From NCBI GenBank assembly GCA_015234465.1, contig JADGNA010000016.1, positions 51,761 through 115,760 of the forward strand: a stretch of DNA of 64,000 nt. Direction: 5' to 3'. This DNA comes from Salinibacterium sp. (GTDB lineage: Bacteria; Actinomycetota; Actinomycetes; Actinomycetales; Microbacteriaceae). Each line of letters starts with the position of its first letter. The first letter of the stretch is position 1. Positions 1 to 8,272 of this stretch are shown piece after piece. The position numbers and the translations under genes are program-made. The notes below the pieces were generated by a model that was not told where the DNA came from, searched no databases, and worked only from the letters and a program-made list of their open reading frames with translations.

Positions 1-403
1 CGAGCACCTTGCCTGCCCCCGAGACATCGAGGAAAGCCTCGTCGATGCCGAGCCGCTCGACCGTAGGGGTCATGTCGTCGAAGATCGACATGACCATGCG
101 CGAGTAGTGCCGGTACTTCTCGAAATGCGGCTCGAGCACGACCGCCGAGGGGCAGCGCCGCTTGGCCTGCGCGAGCGGCATGGCCGACCGCACGCCAAAG
201 CGCCGTGCCGGATAGTTGGCCGCCGTGACGACCGAGCGCGGTGAGTCGCGGGCGACGACGACCGGCCGGTTGGCCAGGTGCAGGTGGTCGAGCAGTTCGA
301 CCGAGGCGAAGAACGCGTCAAGGTCGACGTGCAGGATCGGCGACGTTGAACTGTCGACGGATGCCGCGCTCACCTGCCGCGCGCTGCCATCCTGCTTACT
401 CAC
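1..403 (-). CDS. dinB: DNA polymerase IV (Y-family), N-terminal part, cut by window edge
   Basis: N-terminal 134 residues of a translesion DNA polymerase. The first palm motif is HVDLDAFFASVE, with the metal-binding aspartate at residue 27. YPARRFGVRSAMPL (finger region) follows, then GIDEAFLDVSG with the catalytic Asp121 and Glu122. The rest of the palm, thumb and little finger lie beyond base 1. The GTG start at 403 is chosen because a TAGCCT hexamer sits exactly six bases upstream, the leaderless arrangement seen throughout this window. Known role of the family: error-prone bypass of lesions and mismatched ends. No LexA-type box is visible in the 34 bases before the next gene. Identification is secure; the C-terminal half cannot be judged. 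Confidence 0.95.
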   Translation of the reverse strand, partial: MSKQDGSARQVSAASVDSSTSPILHVDLDAFFASVELLDHLHLANRPVVVARDSPRSVVTAANYPARRFGVRSAMPLAQAKRRCPSAVVLEPHFEKYRHYSRMVMSIFDDMTPTVERLGIDEAFLDVSGAGKVL

Positions 404-409
404 CGCATA

Positions 410-415
410 AGGCTA
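410..415 (-). promoter_or_regulatory. -10 element TAGCCT of dinB (leaderless)
   Basis: TAGCCT on the minus strand, six bases (TATGCG) before the GTG of dinB, places the expected transcription start at the start codon. Confidence 0.6.
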
Positions 416-436
416 CGCGCAACCACCGTCATCCGT

Positions 437-1222
437 TCAGCCGATGCGAGCGGCCAGCCACGCATAGGGATTGACGGAGCCCGAACCCCCGGGGTGGATC
501 TCGAAGTGCAGGTGGGCGCCAGCGGCGTTGCCCGTCGCCCCGACCCGGCCGATGATCTGCCCCACCGTGACGGTGTCGCCGACGCGAAGGCCGAGCGAGC
601 CGGCCTGGAGGTGCCCGTAGACGCTCGTCACGGGCACGCCATCGATCACATGGTCGATGTGCACGTTGACGCCCATGGCATTGTCACCGGTGGCATTCGC
701 CTTGCTCACGACGCCGTTGGCCATGGCAGCGATGGGCGTGCCGGCGCCGGGGAAGATGTCGATGCCATGGTGGAAGTTCGAGTAGCAGTTGGAGCACGTA
801 CGCGGGCCGTAGCCACTCGCGACGGCACTGCCCGGGGGCAGCGGGTACTGGAGCTTCGGGGGCGCGACCGCCGAATAGGAGTCGCGGGCGAGCGCCGCGA
901 GCGGCGATGCCGCCGCGATCGTGAGCGACTGCGCCGGGGGCTCGGGCACCGACGCGACGAGCGCCTCGGAGCCGGTAGTCGTCGGAAGCACGAGGGCGAC
1001 CGACGCGGCGGCGAGCAGCCCTCCCGTCAGGAGGCCGACGGGCGAGCGGAGCGCCTTGACCGTTCGGACCCCCCGCAGGCGGCGCAGGAGCGCGGGCGGC
1101 AGGCTCGGGGCCGGTGAGGCAGGGTCGGCGAGGTGGCGAGGAGGATGGGATTCAGTATCGAAGAGAGTCACGAGAGCGTTTCCGGGTGCGTTCCCGGCAG
1201 GCGCCGGGCTGGGCAAGCCCAC
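437..1222 (-). CDS. M23 family metallopeptidase (LytM/LysM-type endopeptidase), membrane anchored
   Basis: Predicted cell-wall endopeptidase. A basic N-terminal region is followed by one hydrophobic segment (about residues 60-80 of the longest frame), a Pro/Ala-rich linker, then a C-terminal peptidase domain. HHGIDIF gives the zinc-binding HxxxD (H151, D155), YGHL follows, and AGAHLHFEI gives HxH (H237, H239). All zinc and catalytic residues of active M23 enzymes are therefore present. TCSNC just before the domain could form a disulfide. The start is uncertain: a TAGCGT hexamer at 1224-1229 would start transcription near 1216, inside the 5' end of the longest frame. The real start is then probably TTG 1216 (seven bases after the hexamer) or GTG 1171. 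It stands alone between dinB and the CDF gene. Confidence 0.9.
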   Translation of the reverse strand: MGLPSPAPAGNAPGNALVTLFDTESHPPRHLADPASPAPSLPPALLRRLRGVRTVKALRSPVGLLTGGLLAAASVALVLPTTTGSEALVASVPEPPAQSLTIAAASPLAALARDSYSAVAPPKLQYPLPPGSAVASGYGPRTCSNCYSNFHHGIDIFPGAGTPIAAMANGVVSKANATGDNAMGVNVHIDHVIDGVPVTSVYGHLQAGSLGLRVGDTVTVGQIIGRVGATGNAAGAHLHFEIHPGGSGSVNPYAWLAARIG

Positions 1223-1223
1223 A

Positions 1224-1229
1224 ACGCTA
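1224..1229 (-). promoter_or_regulatory. Candidate -10 TAGCGT of the M23 peptidase gene
   Basis: TAGCGT lies one base before the GTG at 1222 and seven bases before a TTG at 1216. If used, it argues against the longest reading frame and for a start at 1216 or 1171. Confidence 0.4.
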
Positions 1230-1273
1230 GACGCTGGAGCCTCCGAGCCGCCTGAGAGGCCCTCGCTGCTTCA

Positions 1274-2197
1274 TCAGGGGTGCTGCAGCGGTTCCTGCTC
1301 CGCGTGCTCGGGCGGCTCGAGCTGGAACGTCGAGTGTTCGACGTCGAAATGGTCGGCGAGGCACGCGTCGAGCCTCGTGAGGAGAGCGGATGCGCCGCCG
1401 CCCTTCAGCACCCCGTCGTCGACCACGACATGGGCCGAGAAGACGTTCTGCCCCGGCGTCACCGACCACACGTGCACGTCGTGCACATCGAGCACGCCGG
1501 GCGTCGCGAGCACGTGCTCGCGGATCAGCGTGACATCCGTGCCCCTCGGCACCTCCTGCCCCAGCACGGCGACGACATCGCGCAGGATGATGAAGACGCG
1601 CGGCAGGATGAGCGCGACGATCAGGAGCGAGGCGATCGCGTCCGCCGGCATGAATCCGGTGGCGAGGATCACGATCGAGGAAGCGATGACCGCGATCGAG
1701 CCGGCCAGGTCGCCCAGTACCTCGAGATAGGCGGCGCGCATATTGATGCTGGATGCGGCACCGCCCCGCAGCACGAGCAGCGCCGCGACATTCGCCAGGG
1801 CGCCGACGATCGCGACGACGAGCATGGGCAGCGCCTGCACCTGCCCAGACGGGGCGCCGAGTCGCGAGACCGCCTCGACCGCGACGGAGATCACGACGGC
1901 CGCGAGCAGGCCCGCGTTCACGAAGGCGGCGAACACCTCAACGCGGCGGTGGCCGAAGGTGCGACGCTCGCTCGGCGGGCGCGCAGCGATGACGGTCGCC
2001 ACGAGCGCGATGACGAGCGCGATGAGGTCGGAGAGCATATGGCCGGCGTCCGCGAGCAGCGCGAGCGAGCCGCTCAGCACGGCACCGATGACCTCGACCA
2101 CGAGCACCGACGCGATGATGACGATCGCGATCACGAGGCGGCGGCGGTTCGCCGCTCCAGCCGCGTGGTCGTGGTGATCGTGATCGTGGAAGCCCAT
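1274..2197 (-). CDS. Cation diffusion facilitator (CDF) metal exporter
   Basis: 307-residue CDF transporter: His-rich N-terminus (HDHDHHDH), six predicted transmembrane helices, then a cytoplasmic ferredoxin-like domain (VLDVHDVHVWSV) of the kind that senses metal. TM2 carries DAGHMLSD, the expected HxxxD half of the transport site. In TM5 the usual HxxxD reads EVLGD, so a Glu replaces the His. Known role: proton-coupled efflux of Zn, Co, Cd or a similar divalent ion. ATG 2197 is preferred over the in-frame GTG at 2206 because TAGAGT lies seven bases before it and would start transcription downstream of 2206. Metal specificity cannot be fixed from sequence. Confidence 0.9.
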   Translation of the reverse strand: MGFHDHDHHDHAAGAANRRRLVIAIVIIASVLVVEVIGAVLSGSLALLADAGHMLSDLIALVIALVATVIAARPPSERRTFGHRRVEVFAAFVNAGLLAAVVISVAVEAVSRLGAPSGQVQALPMLVVAIVGALANVAALLVLRGGAASSINMRAAYLEVLGDLAGSIAVIASSIVILATGFMPADAIASLLIVALILPRVFIILRDVVAVLGQEVPRGTDVTLIREHVLATPGVLDVHDVHVWSVTPGQNVFSAHVVVDDGVLKGGGASALLTRLDACLADHFDVEHSTFQLEPPEHAEQEPLQHP

Positions 2198-2204
2198 CGG
2201 CTCC

Positions 2205-2210
2205 ACTCTA
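2205..2210 (-). promoter_or_regulatory. -10 element TAGAGT of the CDF gene (leaderless)
   Basis: TAGAGT with a seven-base spacer (GGAGCCG) to ATG 2197. It overlaps the alternative GTG at 2206, which argues against that start. Confidence 0.55.
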
Positions 2211-2229
2211 TGGCCGCCTCAGGCCGGGC

Positions 2230-3240
2230 TCACGCCGACTTGCGAGAGGAGGATTTCTTGGCAGTGGCCTTGGATCCCGTCGACTTCTTGTCGTCGGATG
2301 CCGTCTTCGATGCCGCCTTCCTGGGCGCCGCTTTCTGCCCCGTCGCCTTCTTCGAGGAGGTGGACTTCGCGGTGGACGACCCTGACGTGCTCTTCGCCTT
2401 CGACGACCCCTTGGCCGAGGACTTCGCGGGCGCCTTGCCTCCGGATGATCCGCCCCCGCGACTCTTCTCGACGCTGCGGCGGAGGGCCTCCATGAGGTCG
2501 AGCACCTCGCCACCCCCCTCGCCCTCGTCCGACTCGCCGAAGGTCGCATCCGTGTCGAGCGCGTCGCCCTGCTCCAGCTTCGCCTCGATGAGCTCGCGCA
2601 GCTGCTCCTGGTATTCGTCCGTGAACCGCGAAGGATCGAAGTCGGCCTCGAAGGATTCGACGAGGGCGGCCGACATGTCGAGTTCCTTCTGCGAGATGCG
2701 CACCCGCTCGTCGAGGGCCGGGAAGCTCGCCTCCCGCACCTCATCGTCCCAGAGCAGCGTCTGGATCATGAGCACGTCGCCGCGCACCCGCAGCGCGGCG
2801 AGCCGGGTCTTCTGTCGCAGCGCGAATTTCACGATCGCGGTGCGGTCGGTCTCCTCGAGCGTGCGGCGCAGCAGCGCATAGGCCTTGGTCGACTTGGAAT
2901 CGGGTTCGAGGTAGTAGGCCCGCTCGAACATGATGGGGTCGATCTGCTCGCTCGGCACGAACTCGACGACGTCGATCTCCCGGCTGCGCTCGACGGGAAG
3001 TGCGTCGAAGTCCTCCTTCGCCAGCACGACGGTGCGTTCCCCATCGTCGTAGGCCTTGTCGATGTGGGCATAGTCGACAACCTCGCCACAGATCTCACAG
3101 CGCCGCTGATATCGGATGCGCCCGCCGTCGGCGTCGTGCACCTGGTGCAGCGAGATGTCGTGGTCCTCCGTCGCGCTGTAGACCTTGACGGGCACATTCA
3201 CGAGGCCGAACGCGATGGCACCCTTCCAAATGGCTCTCAT
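2230..3240 (-). CDS. ku: Non-homologous end joining protein Ku
   Basis: 336 residues starting MRAIWKGAIAFGLVNVPVK, the hallmark N-terminus of bacterial Ku. The ring-forming core runs to about residue 255 (QRRCEICGEVVDYAHIDKAY, then SQKELDMSAALVESF). The last ~80 residues are a low-complexity Lys/Ser/Ala tail rich in AKS and KKS repeats. Such tails in actinobacterial Ku proteins add DNA binding and resemble eukaryotic histone tails. Role: homodimer that binds double-strand ends and recruits LigD, which is encoded divergently 69 bases away. CACAAT seven bases before the ATG is a possible weak -10. Confidence 0.97.
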   Translation of the reverse strand: MRAIWKGAIAFGLVNVPVKVYSATEDHDISLHQVHDADGGRIRYQRRCEICGEVVDYAHIDKAYDDGERTVVLAKEDFDALPVERSREIDVVEFVPSEQIDPIMFERAYYLEPDSKSTKAYALLRRTLEETDRTAIVKFALRQKTRLAALRVRGDVLMIQTLLWDDEVREASFPALDERVRISQKELDMSAALVESFEADFDPSRFTDEYQEQLRELIEAKLEQGDALDTDATFGESDEGEGGGEVLDLMEALRRSVEKSRGGGSSGGKAPAKSSAKGSSKAKSTSGSSTAKSTSSKKATGQKAAPRKAASKTASDDKKSTGSKATAKKSSSRKSA

Positions 3241-3309
3241 GGCTCACATTGTGCGCTCCTTTCACAAGCATTCACAGGCTTCCCACGGAATCGGGGGCAC
3301 TATGGGCGC

Positions 3310-5790
3310 ATGGCCACGCGTGACCGGGGAGCAGAGCAGGTCGTCGACATCGACGGCAAACGACTCAAGCTGACGAGCCTCGACAAGGTGCTGTATCCCG
3401 AGACGGGCACCACCAAAGCTGACGTGCTCGACTACTACTCGCGCATCGCGGAGGTCATGATCCCGCACGTCGCGCACCGACCCGTGACCCGCAAACGCTG
3501 GGTGCACGGCGTCGGCACTGCAGATGCGCCTGGCCAGGTCTTCTTCCAGAAGAACCTCGACAACTCCGCCCCGAAGTGGGTCGCCCGCCGTGACATCCAG
3601 CACAGCGACCACGTCAACACCTATCCGCTCGTCAACGACCGCGCGACGCTCGCCTGGCTCGGGCAGATCGCCGCGCTCGAGATCCACGTGCCGCAGTGGC
3701 AGTTCGGCCGCACGGGCGTGCGCAAGAATCCCGACCGGCTCGTGCTCGACCTCGACCCCGGCGAGGGCGCCGGCCTCGAGGAGTGCGCGGAGGTCGCGAA
3801 ACTCGCCCGCGCCATCCTGAAGGACATGGGGCTCGATCCCCTGCCGGTGACGAGTGGCAGCAAGGGCATCCATCTCTACGCGGCCCTCGACGGGAAACAG
3901 GACTCCGACGCGGTCTCGGCTGTGGCACACGAGCTCGCGAGGGCGCTCGAGGCGGATCATCCGGATCTCGTCGTGAGCGACATGAAGAAGACCCTGCGCA
4001 GGGGCAAGGTGCTCGTCGACTGGAGCCAGAACAACGGCTCCAAGACGACCATCGCCCCGTACTCGCTGCGGGGCAGGCTGCGACCCATGGTCGCCGCGCC
4101 GCGCACGTGGCGAGAGCTCGCGCAACCGGGCCTGCGCCACCTCGACTACAAGGAGGTGCTCGATCGCGTGCGCCGTCGCGGCGACCCGCTCGCCTCGCTC
4201 ACAGAAGGTCACCTCGCCTCGCTCGAGCCGACGCGCGAGCGCCTCGACAGCTTCGACGCGACACCAGAAACTGGCGAGCGGCTCGCGAAGTACCGCAGCA
4301 TGCGCGACCCCGACAAGACGAGCGAGCCCATGGGTGGATCCGCCTCCCCCTCGGCGGATCGCCCCTCCTTCGTCATCCAGGAGCACCACGCGCGGCGCCT
4401 GCACTACGACTTCCGACTCGAGCATGAGGGCGTGCTCGTGAGTTGGGCGGTCCCCAAGGGTGTGCCCACCGACCCCGGCACGAACCATCTCGCCGTACAG
4501 ACGGAAGACCATCCGCTCGAGTACGGAGCCTTCGAGGGCTCCATTCCCGAGGGCGAGTACGGCGCGGGCGAGGTGACGATCTGGGACAGCGGCTGGTACG
4601 AACTCGAGAAGTGGCGCGATGGCAAGGAGGTCATCGCGACGCTCCACGGTGAGAAGCACGGCACGCACCGCTATGCCCTCATCCACACGGGCGGCAGGGA
4701 CGGCCGGGTCGAAAACAACTGGCTCATCCATCTCATGGCACCAAAGGGGTCGCCGTCGACACGGTCGAAGAAGGCCGACGCGGCGGATGCGCGCGCCAAG
4801 ACATCACGCGAGTCACCCCCAGCGCCTCCCTCCCCCATGCTCGCCTCCGCGGGCGACGACGGCGACAGGGTGCTCCTGCAGCAGGAACGCGACGACTGGG
4901 CGTTCGAGATGAAGTGGGACGGCATCCGGGCGATCGCCGTCGTCGACGACTCGGGGGTGCGCCTGACGAGTCGCAACGGCCGCGACCTCACGCGCAGCTA
5001 CCCGGAGCTGGAGGAGCTCGCCGAGGCATCCGAAGCGTTTGCAATCCTCGACGGCGAGATCGTCGCGATCAACCGTGCGGGGAGACCCGACTTCGGGCGC
5101 CTGCAGGACCGGATGAACCTCACGAAGGCGAGTGACGTCGAGAAGGCCATGGAGCGCACCCCCGTGCACTTCATGGCCTTCGACGTGCTGTGGAGCGCAG
5201 GACGTTCACTGCTGAAGGAGCCCTACGACGAACGACGGAGGGTGCTCGCCGACACCGTCAACGAGACGGAGCGCGTCAAAGTTCCGCCGGCGTTCGACGG
5301 TGACCTCGACAGTGCGCTCGAGGCGAGCACGACGCTCGGACTGGAAGGGGTGCTGGCCAAGCGCCGGGCATCAACCTACACCCCGGGCCGCCGCTCCAAG
5401 AGTTGGGTGAAGCTCAAGCACAATCGCACGCAGGAGGTCGTCATCGCGGGCTGGCGCCCGGGCTCTGGCTCCCGAAGCGGCCGCATCGGCTCCCTACTGC
5501 TGGGCCTACCGGATGCCGAGGGCACCCTGCGCTACATCGGCCGCGTCGGCACGGGCTTCAGCGAGAAGCAGCTCGACGAACTCCAGAAGACGCTGCGGCG
5601 GCGCGAACGCAAGACGAATCCACTGAGCGATGTGCCTACCGCCGACGCGCGCGACGCCGTCTGGGTGACGCCCGCCCTCGTCGGGGAGGTGGAGTTCACC
5701 GAGTGGACGCGCACCGGCCGCCTCCGGCATCCCGCGTGGCGGGGCCTCAGGGAGGACAAGACCGTCGAGGATGTACGGCTCGAATCCTGA
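3310..5790 (+). CDS. ligD: Multifunctional ATP-dependent DNA ligase LigD (polymerase-phosphoesterase-ligase)
   Basis: 826 residues with the three NHEJ activities in the order known from Mycobacterium tuberculosis LigD. The primase-polymerase domain is N-terminal (LTSLDKVLYPE near residue 18; LVLDLDPGEG with metal-binding D147 and D149; SGSKGIHLY). The 3'-phosphoesterase domain follows (EHHARRLHYDFRLEH, residues 358-372; EGEYGAGEV). The ATP-dependent ligase domain is C-terminal (FEMKWDGIRA with nucleophile K535; DGEIV; WVKLK; OB fold to the end). The open frame extends upstream, but ATG 3310 begins the conserved sequence and avoids running into ku. It is divergent from ku. The stop codon is four bases from the stop of the convergent small gene. 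Confidence 0.97.
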   Translation: MATRDRGAEQVVDIDGKRLKLTSLDKVLYPETGTTKADVLDYYSRIAEVMIPHVAHRPVTRKRWVHGVGTADAPGQVFFQKNLDNSAPKWVARRDIQHSDHVNTYPLVNDRATLAWLGQIAALEIHVPQWQFGRTGVRKNPDRLVLDLDPGEGAGLEECAEVAKLARAILKDMGLDPLPVTSGSKGIHLYAALDGKQDSDAVSAVAHELARALEADHPDLVVSDMKKTLRRGKVLVDWSQNNGSKTTIAPYSLRGRLRPMVAAPRTWRELAQPGLRHLDYKEVLDRVRRRGDPLASLTEGHLASLEPTRERLDSFDATPETGERLAKYRSMRDPDKTSEPMGGSASPSADRPSFVIQEHHARRLHYDFRLEHEGVLVSWAVPKGVPTDPGTNHLAVQTEDHPLEYGAFEGSIPEGEYGAGEVTIWDSGWYELEKWRDGKEVIATLHGEKHGTHRYALIHTGGRDGRVENNWLIHLMAPKGSPSTRSKKADAADARAKTSRESPPAPPSPMLASAGDDGDRVLLQQERDDWAFEMKWDGIRAIAVVDDSGVRLTSRNGRDLTRSYPELEELAEASEAFAILDGEIVAINRAGRPDFGRLQDRMNLTKASDVEKAMERTPVHFMAFDVLWSAGRSLLKEPYDERRRVLADTVNETERVKVPPAFDGDLDSALEASTTLGLEGVLAKRRASTYTPGRRSKSWVKLKHNRTQEVVIAGWRPGSGSRSGRIGSLLLGLPDAEGTLRYIGRVGTGFSEKQLDELQKTLRRRERKTNPLSDVPTADARDAVWVTPALVGEVEFTEWTRTGRLRHPAWRGLREDKTVEDVRLES

Positions 5791-5794
5791 GTGC

Positions 5795-6031
5795 TCAGGC
5801 GATGCGGCGGCGCGCGCTCTCGTAGGTCGCGAACTCGCCCACGATGGCACCGTTCCGGTCGGTCACCCGATAGCCGGCACCCCACAGCTCCTCGATGAGC
5901 CCCATGAAGTCCTTGCCGCGCTTCGCGACCCAGACCCCCTGGCCCATCTCCTTCCAGACGACGCCCTGTGCCTCGGTGGCCCGATCTCCATCCACCGTCC
6001 GGAACGTGCTCTTCTCCGCCAACGACGTCAT
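5795..6031 (-). CDS. Small conserved hypothetical protein
   Basis: About 78 residues, soluble, no signal peptide or membrane segment. Sequence features are a Trp-rich centre (VVWKEMGQGVWVAKRGKDF) and a C-terminal stretch with YRVTDRNGAIVGEF and YESARRRIA that looks like a compact alpha/beta fold. I do not recognise the family. Upstream in-frame starts exist at 6043 and 6046; 6031 is favoured because GGTGAG lies four bases before it. It converges on ligD, with the two stops almost touching. A 6-bp inverted repeat spans both stop codons but is too short to call a terminator. Confidence 0.65.
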   Translation of the reverse strand: MTSLAEKSTFRTVDGDRATEAQGVVWKEMGQGVWVAKRGKDFMGLIEELWGAGYRVTDRNGAIVGEFATYESARRRIA

Positions 6032-6064
6032 GCCACTCACCATCACCCTCAGTGCATGCCGAGC

Positions 6065-6088
6065 TCATCGGCCCCGAAGGGCCGGTGA
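6065..6088. other. 10-bp hairpin in a divergent promoter region
   Basis: TCATCGGCCC - CGAA - GGGCCGGTGA pairs over 10 bp with one G-T wobble and a four-base loop. It lies between two divergent genes (5' ends 6031 and 6211), so it is not at a gene end and has no T tract. It could act in the leader of the minus-strand gene or as an operator. Function unknown. Confidence 0.45.
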
Positions 6089-6197
6089 GAAGATCCCGGC
6101 GGTCGCGACCCGATTCGCGACGTTGCCGTCAACGTACCCCCGACTGGGGGGCGCGACAACAGGGAATCCGCTGGGAGCCGCGAAGTTCACGCGAGCG

Positions 6198-6203
6198 TAA
6201 CCT
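6198..6203 (+). promoter_or_regulatory. -10 element TAACCT of the SDR gene (leaderless)
   Basis: TAACCT followed by seven bases and ATG 6211. It fixes the start well inside a longer open frame. Confidence 0.55.
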
Positions 6204-6210
6204 CCCCGGC

Positions 6211-7131
6211 ATGAGCGAGAACACCACGAACCCAGGCCAGACGTCATCGCAGAACGGCTCGAATGAGGATCCCCGCTCCGCCCACCGCGAGGACGGGTTC
6301 CCGGAACAGCACCTCTCCCAGCCGGGCACGAATGACGAGACCATGCCCACTCCCGACCACGGCGAGGACAGCTATGTCGGCACGGGACGCCTCGAGGGGC
6401 GCAAGGCACTCATCACGGGTGGCGACTCAGGCATCGGTCGCGCGGTCGCGATCGCCTTCGCCCGCGAGGGGGCGGATGTCGCGATCACCTACCTGGAGGA
6501 GGAGACGGAAGACGCCGAGTCGACGGCGGAGTTGATCCGTTCGGCGGGGCATCGCGCGCTGCTCCTCCCCGGCGACCTGCGCGATGAGCAGCACAGCACC
6601 TCGGTCGTCGAGCGAACGATCGGCGAGTTCGGCGGGCTCGACACACTCGTGCTCAACGCGGGCTACCAGAAGAACCGTGAATCGCTTGCAGAGCTGCCCA
6701 CCGAGGAGTTCCGCCGCGTATTCGAGACCAACCTCTACTCGATGCTCTGGATCGCACGCACCGCGATGCCCTCGCTCAGCGCTGGTTCGACCATCACCGT
6801 GACCTCGTCCATCCAGGCGTTCAACCCTTCGCCCGAACTGATCGACTATGCGATGACGAAGGCGGCACAGGTGGCCTTCGTCAAGGCCCTCGCCCAGGAG
6901 GTGGGAGAGAAGGGCATCCGTGTCAACGCAGTTGCGCCGGGCCCGATCTGGACGCCCCTGATCCCGGCCACGGGATGGCCGAGCAAGCTTCCCGAGTTCG
7001 GGCAGGACACTCCCCTGGGTCGGGCCGGCCAGCCTGCCGAACTGGCACCCGCCTATGTGTACCTCGCATCGGAGGACGCGAGCTACGTGTCGGGCGCAGT
7101 GCTGCCGGTGACGGGCGGCAAGGGGCTCTGA
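6211..7131 (+). CDS. SDR family oxidoreductase (general stress protein 39 / YghA-like)
   Basis: 306 residues. A hydrophilic N-terminal extension of about 50 residues (rich in Asn, Gln, Ser, His, with repeated PxH and GEDSY segments) precedes a classical short-chain dehydrogenase. The cofactor loop is TGGDSGIGRA, then LVLNAG, the active-site Ser in VTSSIQ, YAMTK with catalytic Tyr and Lys, and VNAVAPGPIWTPL. The N-terminal extension and C-terminal LPVTGGKGL match the GSP39/YghA subgroup of stress-induced NAD(P)-dependent alcohol or aldehyde reductases. Substrate unknown. The start is set by TAACCT seven bases upstream. It is followed after 22 bases by zapE, which has its own -10. Confidence 0.9.
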   Translation: MSENTTNPGQTSSQNGSNEDPRSAHREDGFPEQHLSQPGTNDETMPTPDHGEDSYVGTGRLEGRKALITGGDSGIGRAVAIAFAREGADVAITYLEEETEDAESTAELIRSAGHRALLLPGDLRDEQHSTSVVERTIGEFGGLDTLVLNAGYQKNRESLAELPTEEFRRVFETNLYSMLWIARTAMPSLSAGSTITVTSSIQAFNPSPELIDYAMTKAAQVAFVKALAQEVGEKGIRVNAVAPGPIWTPLIPATGWPSKLPEFGQDTPLGRAGQPAELAPAYVYLASEDASYVSGAVLPVTGGKGL

Positions 7132-7141
7132 GCGCAGCGGG

Positions 7142-7147
7142 TAGCGT
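7142..7147 (+). promoter_or_regulatory. -10 element TAGCGT of zapE
   Basis: TAGCGT with a six-base spacer (GGGAGG) to GTG 7154. The spacer resembles a Shine-Dalgarno but touches the start codon, too close to work as one. Confidence 0.5.
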
Positions 7148-7153
7148 GGGAGG

Positions 7154-8263
7154 GTGAGTCCCTCCCCCGCTGCCCCTGACATCCGTGCCTCGATCGAGTC
7201 GGCGGCACACGCGGCCGGACACACACTCGACGAGCACCAGCTCCACGCGGTGCAGGTGCTCGCCGACTTCGGCGCCGCGCTCGACGAGACGACGGATGCC
7301 CCGGGGCGAGGCCTCTACCTGTGGGGCACGGTCGGACGCGGCAAGACCTGGCTCGCCGACGCCTTCGTCGCGGCGCTGCCCGCGGCGGGCATCCGGCGGC
7401 TTCACTTCCACTCCTTCTACCGGGAGCTGCATGCCGACCTCTACCGGGATGGCCGCCCTCGGCCGGGAGCGATAGACAGCGCAATCGACACGCTGCTCGA
7501 CGACGTCACGCTGCTGTACTTCGATGAGTTCCACCTCCACGACGCCGGCGACGCGACGCTCGCCCTCAGGGTGCTCCGGCGCATCGCCGAGCGCGGCATC
7601 CCGCTGCTCGCCACCTCGAACTATCCGCCGAGCGGGCTGCTGCCCGACCCGCTCTTCCACCACCTCTTCGAGCCGGGCATCCGCCTCATCGAGTCGAGCA
7701 TGCAGGTCGTCACACTCGACGGCACGACCGACTACCGCCGTCGCGAACGGCCGGAGGAGCGCCGACAGGGTTTCGCTCGGGGCAGCTGGGAGCCCCACGG
7801 GCTGCGGGCAGAGCCGACGGCCGGAGAGGCCCACGAACTCCGCAGCAGCGGCAAGGGCGTGACAGCACGACGAGCGGATGATTCGGAGCTCTGGATCACC
7901 TTCGCGGAGCTGTGTGAGCGCCCTACCTCCCCCGGCGACTACCTGGAGTGGGCCGAGCGTTGGTCGACGTGGGTCGTGGAGGGCGTTCCCCGGCTCACGA
8001 CCTGCTCGCCCCAGGCGCGCCAGCGCTTCCTCAACCTCGTCGACGTGCTCAACGACCGCGGCGTCGCCGCGAGCTTCTTGAGCGAGCTGTCGCCGGAGGA
8101 GGTGCTCGAGGGCACCCCCGTGCCGACCGAACGTGGTGCCGTCGCCGACCGTGAAGAACTCGGCCTCGGCGTCGACGGCCTGCCCATCGACGTCGCGCGG
8201 ACCGCCAGCAGGCTCGCGTTGCTGCGCCGCCCCGTGGCATCCGCTGCCCGCATGCGTGACTAG
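7154..8263 (+). CDS. zapE: Cell division protein ZapE / AFG1-like AAA ATPase
   Basis: 369 residues of the AFG1/ZapE P-loop ATPase family. Walker A is GTVGRGKT at residues 58-65, Walker B is LLYFDEFHLHD at about 120-130, and LATSNYPPSGL is the sensor-1 region. C-terminal segments ITFAELCERPTSPGDYLEWAE and RFLNLVDVLNDRGV are characteristic of the family, and the length is normal. In Escherichia coli ZapE contacts FtsZ in an ATP-dependent way; the role in actinobacteria is less certain. Start GTG follows TAGCGT by six bases. Its TAG stop forms the first three bases of the -10 of the next gene. Confidence 0.9.
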   Translation: MSPSPAAPDIRASIESAAHAAGHTLDEHQLHAVQVLADFGAALDETTDAPGRGLYLWGTVGRGKTWLADAFVAALPAAGIRRLHFHSFYRELHADLYRDGRPRPGAIDSAIDTLLDDVTLLYFDEFHLHDAGDATLALRVLRRIAERGIPLLATSNYPPSGLLPDPLFHHLFEPGIRLIESSMQVVTLDGTTDYRRRERPEERRQGFARGSWEPHGLRAEPTAGEAHELRSSGKGVTARRADDSELWITFAELCERPTSPGDYLEWAERWSTWVVEGVPRLTTCSPQARQRFLNLVDVLNDRGVAASFLSELSPEEVLEGTPVPTERGAVADREELGLGVDGLPIDVARTASRLALLRRPVASAARMRD

Positions 8264-8266
8264 GCT
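8261..8266 (+). promoter_or_regulatory. -10 element TAGGCT overlapping the zapE stop codon
   Basis: TAGGCT followed by six bases and GTG 8273. Its first three bases are the zapE TAG stop, so promoter and stop codon share sequence. Confidence 0.55.
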
Positions 8267-8272
8267 GTCGGA

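Noticed and set aside
1280..2881. 533-codon plus-strand frame opposite the CDF and ku genes
   Set aside because: Spans two real genes on the other strand and is dominated by Arg, Asp and His repeats.
3262..4731. 489-codon minus-strand frame opposite ligD
   Set aside because: Shadow of ligD; no motif and extends across its start region.
5786..5799. CCTGAG-TG-CTCAGG repeat across the converging stops of ligD and the small gene
   Set aside because: Six-base stem with a two-base gap; too weak for a terminator.
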